Assembly (NCBI RefSeq): GCF_900188315.1
Contig: NZ_LT897781.1
Span: 1,674,001-1,738,000 of the forward strand
Length of the DNA: 64,000 bases
Reading direction: 5' to 3'
Source of the DNA: Marinobacter sp. es.042
GTDB taxonomy: Bacteria > Pseudomonadota > Gammaproteobacteria > Pseudomonadales > Oleiphilaceae
This document shows, one piece after another, positions 52,601-64,000 of this stretch. The translations under genes were made by a program, and so were the position numbers. Within the stretch, counting starts at the first letter, position 1. Each line of letters begins with the position of its first letter. Under the pieces are notes generated by a model. That model saw nothing but the letters and a program-made list of their open reading frames with translations. It made no database searches and was not told the DNA's origin.

Positions 52601-53162
52601 AAAAGGCCTGGGGCTCGGTCTCGCGATCGTTGACCGTATCAGCGGCATGCTGAACCACCCGGTGAGCGTCCATTCCGTCCAGGGCCGAGGCAGTGTCTTC
52701 GGCATCACAGTGCCAACAGCGGCCCCCGAACAGAACGAGACCGCCGCTGCCAAGCCCGCATCGGGCTCACGCAGGGTATCCAACCTCGGTGGCCTGCATT
52801 TCCTGTGCATCGATAACGACCCGGCTATCCTGCAGGGCATGGTCGCATTGCTTGGGAACTGGAAATGTGATGTAACGGCCGCCGAAAGCCTGGAAGACGC
52901 CATGGACAAACTGGAAGGGAACCGGCCCGATATTATACTTGCCGATTATCAGCTGGATGATAACAAGAACGGTCTCGATGCCATGGACAGCATTCGCGGT
53001 GCTCTTAATGCCAACATCCCGGGCATACTTATCACCGGCTATATGGCGCCTGAAGTTCGGGAGGATGCCATCAACCGGGGCTACCAGATTCTCTATAAAC
53101 CGGTGAAACCGGCTGCACTGAGGGCACTGGTTAACAAGCTATTGAAACAGAAGCGCTCATGA
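49644..53162 (+). CDS. Hybrid histidine kinase with N-terminal SSS-transporter-like domain (CrbS/CbrA type)
   Basis: A 1172-residue sensor. Residues 1 to about 520 resemble an SSS symporter with some thirteen membrane segments; then a linker, a PAS domain (about 655-770), a coiled coil, a HisKA domain with His in ASASHDLLQPLNAARLF (about 818), an HATPase domain (NFLSNAIRYTPEGKI, DTGPGIPEDQ, KGLGLGLAIVDRI) and a C-terminal receiver domain with phospho-acceptor Asp in IILADYQLD (about 1099). Relatives such as CrbS control acetate use. Its stop overlaps the start of the next gene (ATGA). It is likely to monitor uptake of the compound carried by the adjacent symporter; this is inference. Confidence 0.9.
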   Translation: MISAWLLVLISITYISILFVIAWAGDKHPGLYRRRLARTHIYALSLAVYFTSWTFYGAVGRATQEGLGFLPIYLGPLLVFVFGAPLLRRIIYISKRNNSTSIADFIASRYGKSQLLAAMIATFALIGSVPYIALQLKAIAMGFNVLSATGTGYEELSTAAWSDSAWYITLALAVFTVLFGTRHLESTEHHRGMIQAVAFESLIKLVAFVAVGLFVGYGLYGGFGELFERARDADLIGTLTTDGIEAPAFITQTLIAMLAIICLPRQFHVMVVENTDHRDFEIARWAMPIYLIVASAFVLPIAAAGLLSPEASAGNPDILILQLPIMAGEEWLAILAFLGGGSAAAAMVIVCSVAIATMVSNEIIMPALLKFFRPGMNRRTDLSYLLLSIRRVAIFVVLLTAYGFYRMAGEDYSLTAFGLLSFAAAAQFGPALVGGIIWRRGNYMGAVWGLGLGFLMWCYTLLLPALATTGWVSDTLIEQGIWGLNWTRPTALFGSELDQTSHGIIWSLGINTLVYIVLSMLTRQRVREKIQIASFFHDPQPKAETAQHQSWQGEILTSDLQALTDRFMGEERSETIFRNYERRNAIRLHPQRPASAHLMKYIERQLASVIGASTARVVLESTLTGRDMQIEDVVSIVDEASQAMTFSRELLQSAIENISLGVSVVNHQQQLVVWNHRYLELFTYPKGFVRVGRPVEDLMRYNLTNANLSARRIDEIVVDRCTSMREGRPMSYERQRPDGTVLRIDGSPIPGGGYVTTFQDITAMRRTEQALKETNIYLEQRVKERTQELQVINEQMLKAKSVAEQANQSKTRFLASASHDLLQPLNAARLFTSALAGKADDGEMKDLVDHIDSSLGAAEEIISTLLDISKLDAGALEPDIGVFPVNEIMRHLATDFSAIAKDQNLELHVVPSTAWIRSDSKLLRRVVQNFLSNAIRYTPEGKILLGCRRLKGYIRIEVWDTGPGIPEDQLAHIFEEFRRFQHGRDKKGLGLGLAIVDRISGMLNHPVSVHSVQGRGSVFGITVPTAAPEQNETAAAKPASGSRRVSNLGGLHFLCIDNDPAILQGMVALLGNWKCDVTAAESLEDAMDKLEGNRPDIILADYQLDDNKNGLDAMDSIRGALNANIPGILITGYMAPEVREDAINRGYQILYKPVKPAALRALVNKLLKQKRS

Positions 53163-54796
53163 CCGACACCAAAGCGGACGTCAATCCTTTCGGCAAGCTC
53201 AACTATCTCGTCATCGATGACTTCGAAAATTTCCGATTGTCCATTCGCCAGATGTTGCGTAGTTGTGGCGCTGACACGATCGAGCTGGTTTCCAATGCCA
53301 GTCAGGCCATCCAGCACTGTACCTATAATCATGTGGATGTCGTGTTGTGCGACTTCAACCTGGGAGAAGGCAAGAATGGCCAGCATATTCTCGAGGACCT
53401 CCGGTACAAAAAATTACTGAAGCGCTCATCCCTGTTCCTCATGGTGACAGCGGAGACCTCCAAGGAGATGGTCATGGGGGCGAGGGAGTACCAGCCCGAT
53501 GCCTATCTGACCAAGCCCATAAACCGGGCTGTACTCGAAAAACGTCTGGGCGCCCTGATCAGCCAGCGCAACACGCTCATGCCCATCAATCGGGAAATCG
53601 ACCGGGAAAACTACCCGGAAGCCATTTCGCTCTGTCTCCAAATGCTGCCCCGGCAGCCACGCTACAAGACCTGGTTAATGAAAACCCTGGGCGACCTGTA
53701 TTTCCAGCTCGGGGACCTGGCGCACGCGCTCAAAACCTTCGATGACGTCCTTGCGCAACGGGAATTGTCCTGGGCAAGGCTCGGACGCTGCAAAGTCCTG
53801 CTCGCCAATCGAAGCTTCAACCAGGCGGTGGACGGCCTGCGAGAGCTTATTGCAAATCATCCGGACTACATGGAGGCCTATGACCTTCTGGCAGAGGGTT
53901 TCGAACGGCAGGGCCGGCCGACACAGGCACAGCAGGTACTGGAGAAAGCCATAGAGCATTCCCCCAATGCACTACTTCGGCAAAAGCATCTGGCAAAGCT
54001 GGCCGGCTCCAACCAGGATCTCGAGACATCATCCGAGGCGTGGCAGCGCACAGTAGAGCTTGGCACCCACTCGATTCACGACAATTCAGAGCATTACCTC
54101 GCCTTGGGCCAGGCACTTTCCGACCTCAGCGAGGGCAATCTTGAAGAAGAAGGCAAAGAAAAAGCGAGGGAAGCACTAACGGTTCTTAAGAAGATGGAAG
54201 AGCGATTCGAGGCTGAGGAAGGTATCAGCCTGCGGAGCCAGATCGTCCAGTGCCGGGTTTATGCAGGACAGGGTCAGGACAAAGAGGCGACCAAAATCCT
54301 CGAGAGGATCAGACCGGAACTCGACAATGCCACAGCCCTGGATGCCGCAACGGGTCTTGATTACGCCAAGACCCTGTTTCGACTCGGCCATGAAAGCGAC
54401 GCCAAAGCGCTGTTGCGAGAGATGTCAGAGCGGTTCAGCAACGAGCCTGACATACTTCAGAAGATTGAAAGCCTCCTTGATGAGCCCGTGGGGTTCCGGC
54501 AGAAAATCAAAGCCCGAACCCTCAACCGGGACGGAATAAAAGCGTTCGAAGCCGGGAACCTGCAAGAAGCCGTGGAGATCTTTTCAAAGGCTCTGGAAAT
54601 CGTCCCGGACCACGCCGCCCTGAACCTTAACCTGGTTCAGGTGCTGATGAAGGAGAATGACAACAGTCCCGGTGACGCTGAGCTCCTCAAACGCTGCCAG
54701 ACTTGCCTGGATCGCCTGGCAGGACTGCCGGAGCAACACCGCCAACATCGGCGCTATATCGCCTTACAACGAAAACTGAAGGGGCTGATGGTATGA
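53159..54796 (+). CDS. Response regulator with TPR-repeat output domain
   Basis: A 545-residue protein with an N-terminal receiver domain (about residues 14-135; acidic pocket IDD at 19-21, phospho-acceptor Asp65 in VVLCDFNLG, conserved Thr in LMVTAET and Lys in AYLTKPIN) joined to a long helical region of TPR-like repeats (about 160-545). There is no DNA-binding domain, so output is probably by protein-protein contact. The start overlaps the hybrid kinase stop and the end overlaps the soluble kinase start, giving three translationally coupled signalling genes. Confidence 0.88.
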   Translation: MTDTKADVNPFGKLNYLVIDDFENFRLSIRQMLRSCGADTIELVSNASQAIQHCTYNHVDVVLCDFNLGEGKNGQHILEDLRYKKLLKRSSLFLMVTAETSKEMVMGAREYQPDAYLTKPINRAVLEKRLGALISQRNTLMPINREIDRENYPEAISLCLQMLPRQPRYKTWLMKTLGDLYFQLGDLAHALKTFDDVLAQRELSWARLGRCKVLLANRSFNQAVDGLRELIANHPDYMEAYDLLAEGFERQGRPTQAQQVLEKAIEHSPNALLRQKHLAKLAGSNQDLETSSEAWQRTVELGTHSIHDNSEHYLALGQALSDLSEGNLEEEGKEKAREALTVLKKMEERFEAEEGISLRSQIVQCRVYAGQGQDKEATKILERIRPELDNATALDAATGLDYAKTLFRLGHESDAKALLREMSERFSNEPDILQKIESLLDEPVGFRQKIKARTLNRDGIKAFEAGNLQEAVEIFSKALEIVPDHAALNLNLVQVLMKENDNSPGDAELLKRCQTCLDRLAGLPEQHRQHRRYIALQRKLKGLMV

Positions 54797-55473
54797 AAGA
54801 CCAGAATATCGATTTTTCCATGGTGCTTGCCTCAGCCGTTCACGATATGAAGAACTCGCTTGGCATGCTCCTTAATTCCCTCGACGAGCTTCGCAGCGAG
54901 CACGAGGAAAGCCTCGGGGAATCTTCCCGCTTAAATACCCTGCAGTACGAAGCCGAACGGATGCACAACGATCTGGTGCAACTCCTTGGTATCTACCGGC
55001 TTGGCGAGAACAACCTCTCGGCACACATTGAGGAGCACTTTGTGCCGGATTTCCTCTCGGAACACCTGGCCAGACACAACCCTCTTCTGCAAGGGCTCGG
55101 CATTGATGTTTCCGTGGACGCTGAGGACATAAACGGCTTTTTCGACGAGGATCTGTTGACCGGTGTACTCAATAACACCATCAACAATGCCATCCGCTAT
55201 ACCCGCAGCAGAATCCGTCTTACCGCTGGCGAGAGAGACGGTTACCTGGTGATCGGTGTTGAGGACGATGGCAAGGGGTATCCCGACAACATGCAGCACA
55301 CGGGAACACTCAACTTCAAATCCCTTGATTTCAAGAGTGGCAGTACCAGCCTCGGGCTGTTCTTCGCCTCATCCGTTGCCAGACTGCACAGTGAGGGAAA
55401 GCGAAGTGGGTCGATAAAACTCCACAACGGTGGGAGCCTCGGTGGTGGGGTGTTTGAGATCTGGCTGCCCTGA
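54793..55473 (+). CDS. Soluble histidine kinase without sensor domain
   Basis: A 226-residue protein starting at the ATG that overlaps the TPR regulator stop (ATGA). It has a phospho-acceptor-like His17 in SAVHDMKNSLGMLLNSL and an HATPase domain with N box NNTINNAIRY, G1 DDGKGYP and a G2-like STSLGLFFASSV. There is no membrane segment, PAS or other input domain, so it must receive its signal through a partner, most simply the TPR protein encoded just before. It could act as kinase or phosphatase for that regulator. Confidence 0.85.
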   Translation: MKDQNIDFSMVLASAVHDMKNSLGMLLNSLDELRSEHEESLGESSRLNTLQYEAERMHNDLVQLLGIYRLGENNLSAHIEEHFVPDFLSEHLARHNPLLQGLGIDVSVDAEDINGFFDEDLLTGVLNNTINNAIRYTRSRIRLTAGERDGYLVIGVEDDGKGYPDNMQHTGTLNFKSLDFKSGSTSLGLFFASSVARLHSEGKRSGSIKLHNGGSLGGGVFEIWLP

Positions 55474-55497
55474 TCCAGGTCTTTTCTGAAGGCAATA

Positions 55498-55530
55498 AAA
55501 AACCCCAACATCGAGGATGCTGGGGTTTTT
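55498..55530. terminator. Shared bidirectional terminator of the kinase operon and the rRNA operon
   Basis: Arms aaaaacccca (55498-55507) and tggggttttt (55521-55530) pair fully, with a short extra cat/atg pairing inside the loop. U-tracts occur in both directions, so the hairpin can end the plus-strand signalling operon and the minus-strand rRNA operon, whose 5S gene ends about 10 bp away. Confidence 0.9.
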
Positions 55531-55540
55531 GGTATTAGGA

Positions 55541-55657
55541 GCCTGACGATGACCTACTCTCACATGGGCAACGCCACACTACCATCGGCGCTGGTCTGTT
55601 TCACTTCTGAGTTCGGGATGGGATCAGGTGGTTCCAGACCGCTATGGTCGTCAGGCA
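55541..55657 (-). rRNA. rrf: 5S ribosomal RNA
   Basis: About 117 nt on the minus strand, starting TGCCTGACGACCATAGCG and ending with the complementary GTCAGGC. Internal landmarks such as CCGAACTCAGAAGTGAAAC and GCGCCGATGGTAGTGTGG are the standard gammaproteobacterial 5S sequences. It is the last gene of the operon, about 95 nt after the 23S end. Confidence 0.97.
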
Positions 55658-55740
55658 AAACGGTTGATCACTGGGGGACGAGAAGGAACTGAGTGATGTT
55701 GATTTCGTTTGAGCGGTTAGGCTCTGCGTTATCCGCAATT

Positions 55741-58648
<2,908 letters not shown>

Positions 58649-58661
<13 letters not shown>

Positions 58662-58993
58662 AACTGATCACGAATTAACACCCATCACCAGGCAAGCCTG
58701 ATTCAGAGGTTTCTTCGAGACAGCCACTTGAAGTAATAGAACAACCACTTCAACGACAACACCGGATAACGCTTGAAATCGTTATCACTCTGATCAATGA
58801 ATTCCGGAGATAATGGAATCCATCAATCGTGTTCTATCTCGTCCAATTTGTTAAAGAGCAAATCTGACCCAGTGATCAGAAAGAAGATCTTCAGCGACAA
58901 CTCTTAATCGAGTCACACAACTGAAAAGCTTGTTTCTGTACACTGCTAACCGAAGTTAGTCAGTTATAAACGCATCGATCGTTCAGGCTTTTT
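58649..58993 (-). other. tRNA-Ala to 23S internal transcribed spacer
   Basis: A 345-nt spacer without genes. It contains the boxA antitermination site (58848-58860), a small hairpin gataacg/cgttatc near 58766-58787, and the 5' side of the 23S processing stem. Nothing else recognisable is seen. Confidence 0.7.
58848..58860 (-). promoter_or_regulatory. boxA antitermination site in the 16S-23S spacer
   Basis: On the minus strand the sequence reads TGCTCTTTAACAA, an exact match to the boxA consensus bound by NusB/NusE for rRNA antitermination. Confidence 0.9.
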
Positions 58994-59069
58994 TGGTGGA
59001 GCTGAGCGGGATCGAACCGCTGACCTCCTGCGTGCAAGGCAGGCGCTCTCCCAACTGAGCTACAGCCCC
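58994..59069 (-). tRNA. tRNA-Ala (anticodon TGC)
   Basis: A 76-nt cloverleaf on the minus strand, GGGGCTGTAGCTCAG... to ...AGCTCCACCA, with anticodon loop CTTGCAC (TGC), T-arm GTTCGATC and encoded CCA end. It is the second tRNA of the rRNA operon spacer. Confidence 0.97.
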
Positions 59070-59079
59070 AATTAAGCTG

Positions 59080-59163
59080 CCAGGAATTATTCAGATCTAG
59101 GCGTCGAAGTGCGCCGCATAGCCTGCTATGCAAGTGCTTCGACAACGACGAGCTGGATAATTC

Positions 59164-59167
<4 letters not shown>
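59080..59167. repeat. Long hairpin filling the gap between tRNA-Ala and tRNA-Ile
   Basis: Two arms of about 30 nt (59080-59109 and 59138-59167) are imperfect reverse complements, with ccag, aattat and gtcgaag blocks pairing. The middle forms a further small hairpin catagc/gctatg around a short loop (59117-59130). The right arm includes the last four bases (CCA end) of the tRNA-Ile gene. The structure fills nearly the whole 94-nt spacer between the tRNAs. Confidence 0.6.
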
Positions 59168-59240
<73 letters not shown>

Positions 59241-59287
59241 AAAAACACGGGCCTGCAACGACCCATCTGCTCTCTTTATTCAGCTAA

Positions 59288-60993
<1,706 letters not shown>

Positions 60994-60998
60994 TCAAC

Positions 60999-61011
60999 TT
61001 TTTAAAGAGCG
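60999..61011 (-). promoter_or_regulatory. boxA-like antitermination site in the rRNA leader
   Basis: On the minus strand the sequence is CGCTCTTTAAAAA, close to the boxA consensus TGCTCTTTAACA, and lies between the innermost promoter and the 16S processing stem, the expected place. Confidence 0.78.
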
Positions 61012-61040
61012 TTTGAGCTGTTGCTCAATCAAGGCCGCGT

Positions 61041-61068
61041 ATTCTACATCGTAGCGCCGCCTTGTCAA
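61041..61068 (-). promoter_or_regulatory. rRNA promoter, innermost
   Basis: Minus-strand -35 TTGACA (61063-61068), a 16-bp spacer and -10 TAGAAT (61041-61046), followed by a GC-rich discriminator ACGCGGCC, as in stringently controlled rRNA promoters. Confidence 0.88.
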
Positions 61069-61145
61069 CCGTTTATTTTTCGATGTTTTCCGTCTCCGGA
61101 AAGCGCCGAAAAATGACCCGGCTTACTGCTTGTTTCGAGGCGCGC

Positions 61146-61173
61146 ATTCTACAGCGAATCGCTTGCCTGTCAA
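61146..61173 (-). promoter_or_regulatory. rRNA promoter, middle
   Basis: Minus-strand -35 TTGACA (61168-61173), a 16-bp spacer and -10 TAGAAT (61146-61151), followed by a GCGCG discriminator. It has the same design as the neighbouring two. Confidence 0.88.
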
Positions 61174-61277
61174 CTGCTTTCTGAAGAATTTTGAAACTCA
61201 TTTTCTTCAGCGCTTTCAAACAGTTATCTTTCGATTTCTGAGCCGCCTCAGCGGTGCTCCCTTCGAAAGAGATGCGC

Positions 61278-61305
61278 ATTCTACAGACCTGCCCGAGGGT
61301 GTCAA
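61278..61305 (-). promoter_or_regulatory. rRNA promoter, outermost
   Basis: Minus-strand -35 TTGACA (61300-61305), a 16-bp spacer and -10 TAGAAT (61278-61283), followed by GCGC. It is about 407 bp upstream of the 16S 5' end and 80 bp past the purT stop. Confidence 0.86.
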
Positions 61306-61384
61306 CGGTTCACTCCGAATTTTTTCGCGAATCGTCATCAAACCTTCATAAGCCTGGCTGATCAGAACCAGGCCTCGGTAGACC

Positions 61385-62575
61385 TCATAGTTCAACGGTA
61401 ATCGAATTTGCCGAGCCGCGAGCTTTCTTACGCGCTTCATCCACCGTTGCGCCCTTCGCCAGGGCAACGCCCATTCGACGGCGACCCTTCAACTCGGGCT
61501 TGCCGAACAAACGCAATTGAGTATCCGGCTCAGAAAGCGCTGACTCAAGACCGGAATACGATACGGATGCCGAATCGCCCTCAGGAAGAATCACGGCTGA
61601 TGCCGAGGGACCAGTCTGCCGTATCGTGGGAATGGGCAAACCCAGAATGGCTCGGGCATGCAGTGCAAATTCGGACAAGTCCTGTGAGACCAACGTTACC
61701 AGGCCAGTATCGTGCGGACGCGGCGAAACCTCGGAGAACCAGACATTGTCTTCCTTAACAAACAGCTCCACACCGTAGATGCCATAGCCACCGAGGTTTT
61801 CGACCACAGCGCGGGCAACTTCGGCCGAACGCTCGTAGGCCAGCGGGGCCATTGGCTGTGGTTGCCAGGATTCCCGATAGTCTCCATCTTCCTGCCGGTG
61901 CCCGATGGGCTCACAAAAAGACACGCCATCACGGTGCTTGACGGTGAGCAGGGTAATCTCATAATCAAAGTCCACAAAGCCTTCGACAATCACCCTTCCC
62001 TTTCCGGCACGCCCGCCAGACTGGGCATATTCCCAGGCCGCTTCAATATCATCCTCGGTCTTGACGGTACTCTGCCCCTTGCCCGAGGAGCTCATCACCG
62101 GCTTTACCACAAGTGGCAGGCCTATTTCGTTCACGGCGGCAAGGTACTCTTCCCGGGTACCTGCAAAGCGGTAGGGTGAGGTAGGCAGCCCGAGCTCTTC
62201 AGCCGCGAGCCTCCGGATTCCCTCACGGTTCATGGTGAGGTTCACCGCTCTGGCGGTGGGGATGACGCGATAGCCTTCCTCTTCGAGCTTTACCAACTCC
62301 GGCGTGGCAATCGCTTCAATCTCCGGAACAATCAGATCCGGCTTTTCCTGTTCGATAACACTGCGCAGGCTAGCGCCGTCCAGCATGTCGATGACATGGC
62401 TCCGATGCGCCACCTGCATGGCAGGCGCATCCGCATATCTGTCGACAGCGATCACTTCGACGCCATAGCGCTGAAGTTCAATGACAACTTCCTTGCCAAG
62501 CTCACCGGATCCACAAAACAACACCCTGAAGGCATTACCTTTGAGGGGAGTACCAATTCGAACTGAGTCAGTCAT
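61385..62575 (-). CDS. purT: Formate-dependent phosphoribosylglycinamide formyltransferase (GAR transformylase 2)
   Basis: PurT uses formate and ATP instead of formyl-folate to make formyl-GAR. The 396-residue ATP-grasp enzyme has the N-terminal [43 protein letters not shown], the ATP-binding [16 protein letters not shown], the metal-ligand region [31 protein letters not shown] and the C-terminal [16 protein letters not shown]. It is complete and duplicates the step also served by purN at 340-1002. The gene reads towards the rRNA operon with no clear terminator between. Confidence 0.97.
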   Translation of the reverse strand: MTDSVRIGTPLKGNAFRVLFCGSGELGKEVVIELQRYGVEVIAVDRYADAPAMQVAHRSHVIDMLDGASLRSVIEQEKPDLIVPEIEAIATPELVKLEEEGYRVIPTARAVNLTMNREGIRRLAAEELGLPTSPYRFAGTREEYLAAVNEIGLPLVVKPVMSSSGKGQSTVKTEDDIEAAWEYAQSGGRAGKGRVIVEGFVDFDYEITLLTVKHRDGVSFCEPIGHRQEDGDYRESWQPQPMAPLAYERSAEVARAVVENLGGYGIYGVELFVKEDNVWFSEVSPRPHDTGLVTLVSQDLSEFALHARAILGLPIPTIRQTGPSASAVILPEGDSASVSYSGLESALSEPDTQLRLFGKPELKGRRRMGVALAKGATVDEARKKARGSANSITVEL

Positions 62576-62593
62576 GATTTACCAACACCTATG

Positions 62594-62782
62594 TTAGCCA
62601 TGAATCAGGGAACCTTTTTCGCGCTCCGCCACTTTCCGGAGCACCTCGCGCCGTTCGTCGTCATCCATCCTGGTCCAGAGGGTGATCTCATCCCCACTCC
62701 GATGGCAGCCCACACAGATGTCATTTTCATCAAGCGCGCAGATGCTTACGCAGGGCGATCGAACCTTGTCAGCAACACTCAT
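62594..62782 (-). CDS. DUF1289 family small cysteine-rich protein
   Basis: A 62-residue protein of the DUF1289 family, with the four-Cys pattern C..C......C..C in [21 protein letters not shown] followed by the conserved W-x-x-M-x-x-D-E-R ([14 protein letters not shown]). A metal- or cluster-binding role is likely from the cysteines but not known. Its ATG overlaps the stop of the carbonic-anhydrase-like gene (ATGA), so the two are coupled. Confidence 0.88.
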   Translation of the reverse strand: MSVADKVRSPCVSICALDENDICVGCHRSGDEITLWTRMDDDERREVLRKVAEREKGSLIHG

Positions 62783-63312
62783 TTTTTCGGCTCGCAGGGC
62801 TTGAGTTCATCGGCGTAACGAGCAGCATTCTGAACATAGTGCTGCGCACTCATTTCCAGCATCTTCTTCTGGCTATCGTTGAGCTCCCGCTTGATCTTGC
62901 CCGGCGAACCGACAACCATGGAGCCGTCAGGCACCTCCATTCCTTCGGGAATGAGAGCATTGGCGCCAATCAGGCAGTGCTTGCCAATCTTTGCTCCGTT
63001 CAGAACCACAGCATTTATGCCAATTAAAGAGTAATCACCAATCTCGCACCCATGGAGCATTACCTTGTGACCAACCGTTACACCCTTACCCAGAGTAAGA
63101 GGCATACCCGGGTCTGTATGCAGCACCGAACCGTCCTGAACATTTGTTTCAGGCCCAATGGTGATCCACTCGTTGTCACCACGTAGAACGGCATTGAACC
63201 AGACGCTGGCCTTATCCATCAGCCGGACACGGCCTATCACCGACGCGTTCTCGGCCACAAAGTGACCTTCACCTTCCAGTTCCGGCGTTCGGTCATTCAA
63301 CTGGTAAAACAT
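62779..63312 (-). CDS. Gamma-carbonic-anhydrase-like (YrdA family) protein
   Basis: A 177-residue left-handed beta-helix protein with hexapeptide repeats. The zinc-ligand histidines of the gamma class are present in SVLHTD and [11 protein letters not shown], and [21 protein letters not shown] is the family hallmark. Many YrdA-type proteins lack measurable carbonic anhydrase activity, so the function is left open. It begins 2 bp after the Nudix gene and overlaps the DUF1289 gene. Confidence 0.9.
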   Translation of the reverse strand: MFYQLNDRTPELEGEGHFVAENASVIGRVRLMDKASVWFNAVLRGDNEWITIGPETNVQDGSVLHTDPGMPLTLGKGVTVGHKVMLHGCEIGDYSLIGINAVVLNGAKIGKHCLIGANALIPEGMEVPDGSMVVGSPGKIKRELNDSQKKMLEMSAQHYVQNAARYADELKPCEPKK

Positions 63313-63314
63313 TC

Positions 63315-63902
63315 TCAGCCTCCTTCAGGCGGTTCAAGCAGATCGATTCCGGCATCGTACACAGCGTTCAGGAAGTCAACCAGAACCACTGCCGACAGGC
63401 CCCAGATCTCGTAGCGTTCCCAACGGTAGCAGGGTACGTAAAACGTATGGTTCAGGAAATCCAGAGCATCTGTGCGCTCCCGCCTGTCTTCCAGGAAAAA
63501 CGATAGAGGCACGCGGAATACACTTTCGATTTCATGGGGGTTTGGCTCCAAAGGATGATCTCCGGGAATCACACCAACGTAAGGTGTAACTAGAATTCCG
63601 TAACGGGACATCACCTGACTGAGCGGCGCAATTATTTGTACTTGATCCGGCGGCAATCCGATCTCTTCATGGGTTTCACGTAACGCCGTTGCTGCCAGAG
63701 ACGGGTCTTCCGGATCCCTTTTGCCGCCGGGATAGGCGACCTGCCCGCGATGGGTGCTCAGATTCTCAGACCTGAGCGTAAAGATCATCTCCGGGTTTTT
63801 CAGGTCGTCGGTTACCGGAACCAGTATGCCTGCCTCAGGATAATCCAGGGCCAGCTGGCGCGGTGCATAGCCGGCCAGGCGCTCGGCAAGTAAATCACGC
63901 AA
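63315..63902 (-). CDS. CoA pyrophosphatase (Nudix hydrolase, NudL type)
   Basis: A 195-residue Nudix hydrolase with the Nudix box [25 protein letters not shown] and the NudL/UPF0035 signature preceding it ([13 protein letters not shown]). Such enzymes hydrolyse CoA and related diphosphates. The start is a TTG at 63902, supported by GGAG seven bases upstream; no in-frame ATG or GTG lies near. It heads a three-gene unit with the YrdA-like and DUF1289 genes. About 98 bp of upstream sequence remain to the window edge. Confidence 0.88.
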   Translation of the reverse strand: MRDLLAERLAGYAPRQLALDYPEAGILVPVTDDLKNPEMIFTLRSENLSTHRGQVAYPGGKRDPEDPSLAATALRETHEEIGLPPDQVQIIAPLSQVMSRYGILVTPYVGVIPGDHPLEPNPHEIESVFRVPLSFFLEDRRERTDALDFLNHTFYVPCYRWERYEIWGLSAVVLVDFLNAVYDAGIDLLEPPEGG

Positions 63903-64000
63903 TGTTCATCTCCACGGTACATCCGGAGGTTGGATGAGACAGAGGCAGCCGGGATCGTTAAACTGACTACCAAACCAATTTAAGTATACGGGGAAAATCA

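Noticed and set aside
61352..61373. Hairpin gcctgg/ccaggc after purT as a terminator
   Set aside because: The stem is only 6 bp with a 10-base loop and no U-tract on the minus strand.

Overview
The window is a 64 kb piece of a gammaproteobacterial chromosome, most probably Marinobacter or a close relative. This is inferred from gene order, protein character and moderately high GC; the 16S rRNA it carries would settle the point. Almost everything is core genome: no insertion sequence, integrase, phage gene, toxin-antitoxin pair or CRISPR array was seen.

Layout. Positions 1-1827 (+): end of purM, purN and an exported DUF3108 protein. 1824-5756 (-): avtA, a DUF416 gene overlapping dcd, and the Fe-S carrier apbC/mrp. 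5955-14198 (+): metG, the complete rnfABCDGE electron-transport operon and nth, closed by a strong terminator. 14259-33014 (-): a long run of housekeeping genes, read in the minus direction as a thiol-redox lipoprotein, dnaE, accA, tilS, pyrG, kdsA, eno, ftsB, ispD, ispF, truD, surE, pcm, a DUF368 lipid-carrier transporter gene, nlpD, rpoS and a chalcone-isomerase-like exported protein. 33035-36304 (+): arsC, wrbA, a DUF2069 membrane protein and an orphan GspE/PilB-type ATPase. 36312-43922 (-): a DUF3080 lipoprotein, methionine-salvage genes mtnC-mtnD-mtnB, then xdhC and the two subunits of a Tat-exported molybdenum hydroxylase, a tiny lipoprotein and an Smr-domain protein. 44093-55473 (+): an acetate-type transport and signalling locus, made of a cNMP/CBS/DUF294 protein, a DnaQ-like exonuclease, a DUF4212 + SSS symporter pair, an unknown membrane protein, a 1172-residue SSS-fused hybrid histidine kinase, a TPR response regulator and a soluble histidine kinase. 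55541-60871 (-): a full rRNA operon (16S, tRNA-Ile, tRNA-Ala, 23S, 5S) driven by three near-identical tandem promoters. 61385-63902 (-): purT, a DUF1289 gene, a gamma-carbonic-anhydrase-like protein and a Nudix hydrolase.

The most unusual non-coding signal is an intergenic palindromic element present in two full copies (4451-4544 and 23848-23941). Each has a perfect 20-bp outer stem, but the two stems differ in sequence while both remain fully paired, and they enclose an invariant core. A third, half-length relative lies next to copy 1 between short direct repeats. The most interesting protein-coding region is the 44-55.5 kb transport and signalling locus, which also holds an unannotated 24-codon leader ORF ending on the ribosome-binding site of the symporter's small subunit.

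Several starts were moved from the longest reading frame to sites supported by Shine-Dalgarno sequences or neighbour spacing (apbC, rpoS, pcm, mtnB, the TlpA-like lipoprotein, iorB, the DUF4212 gene and the soluble kinase).
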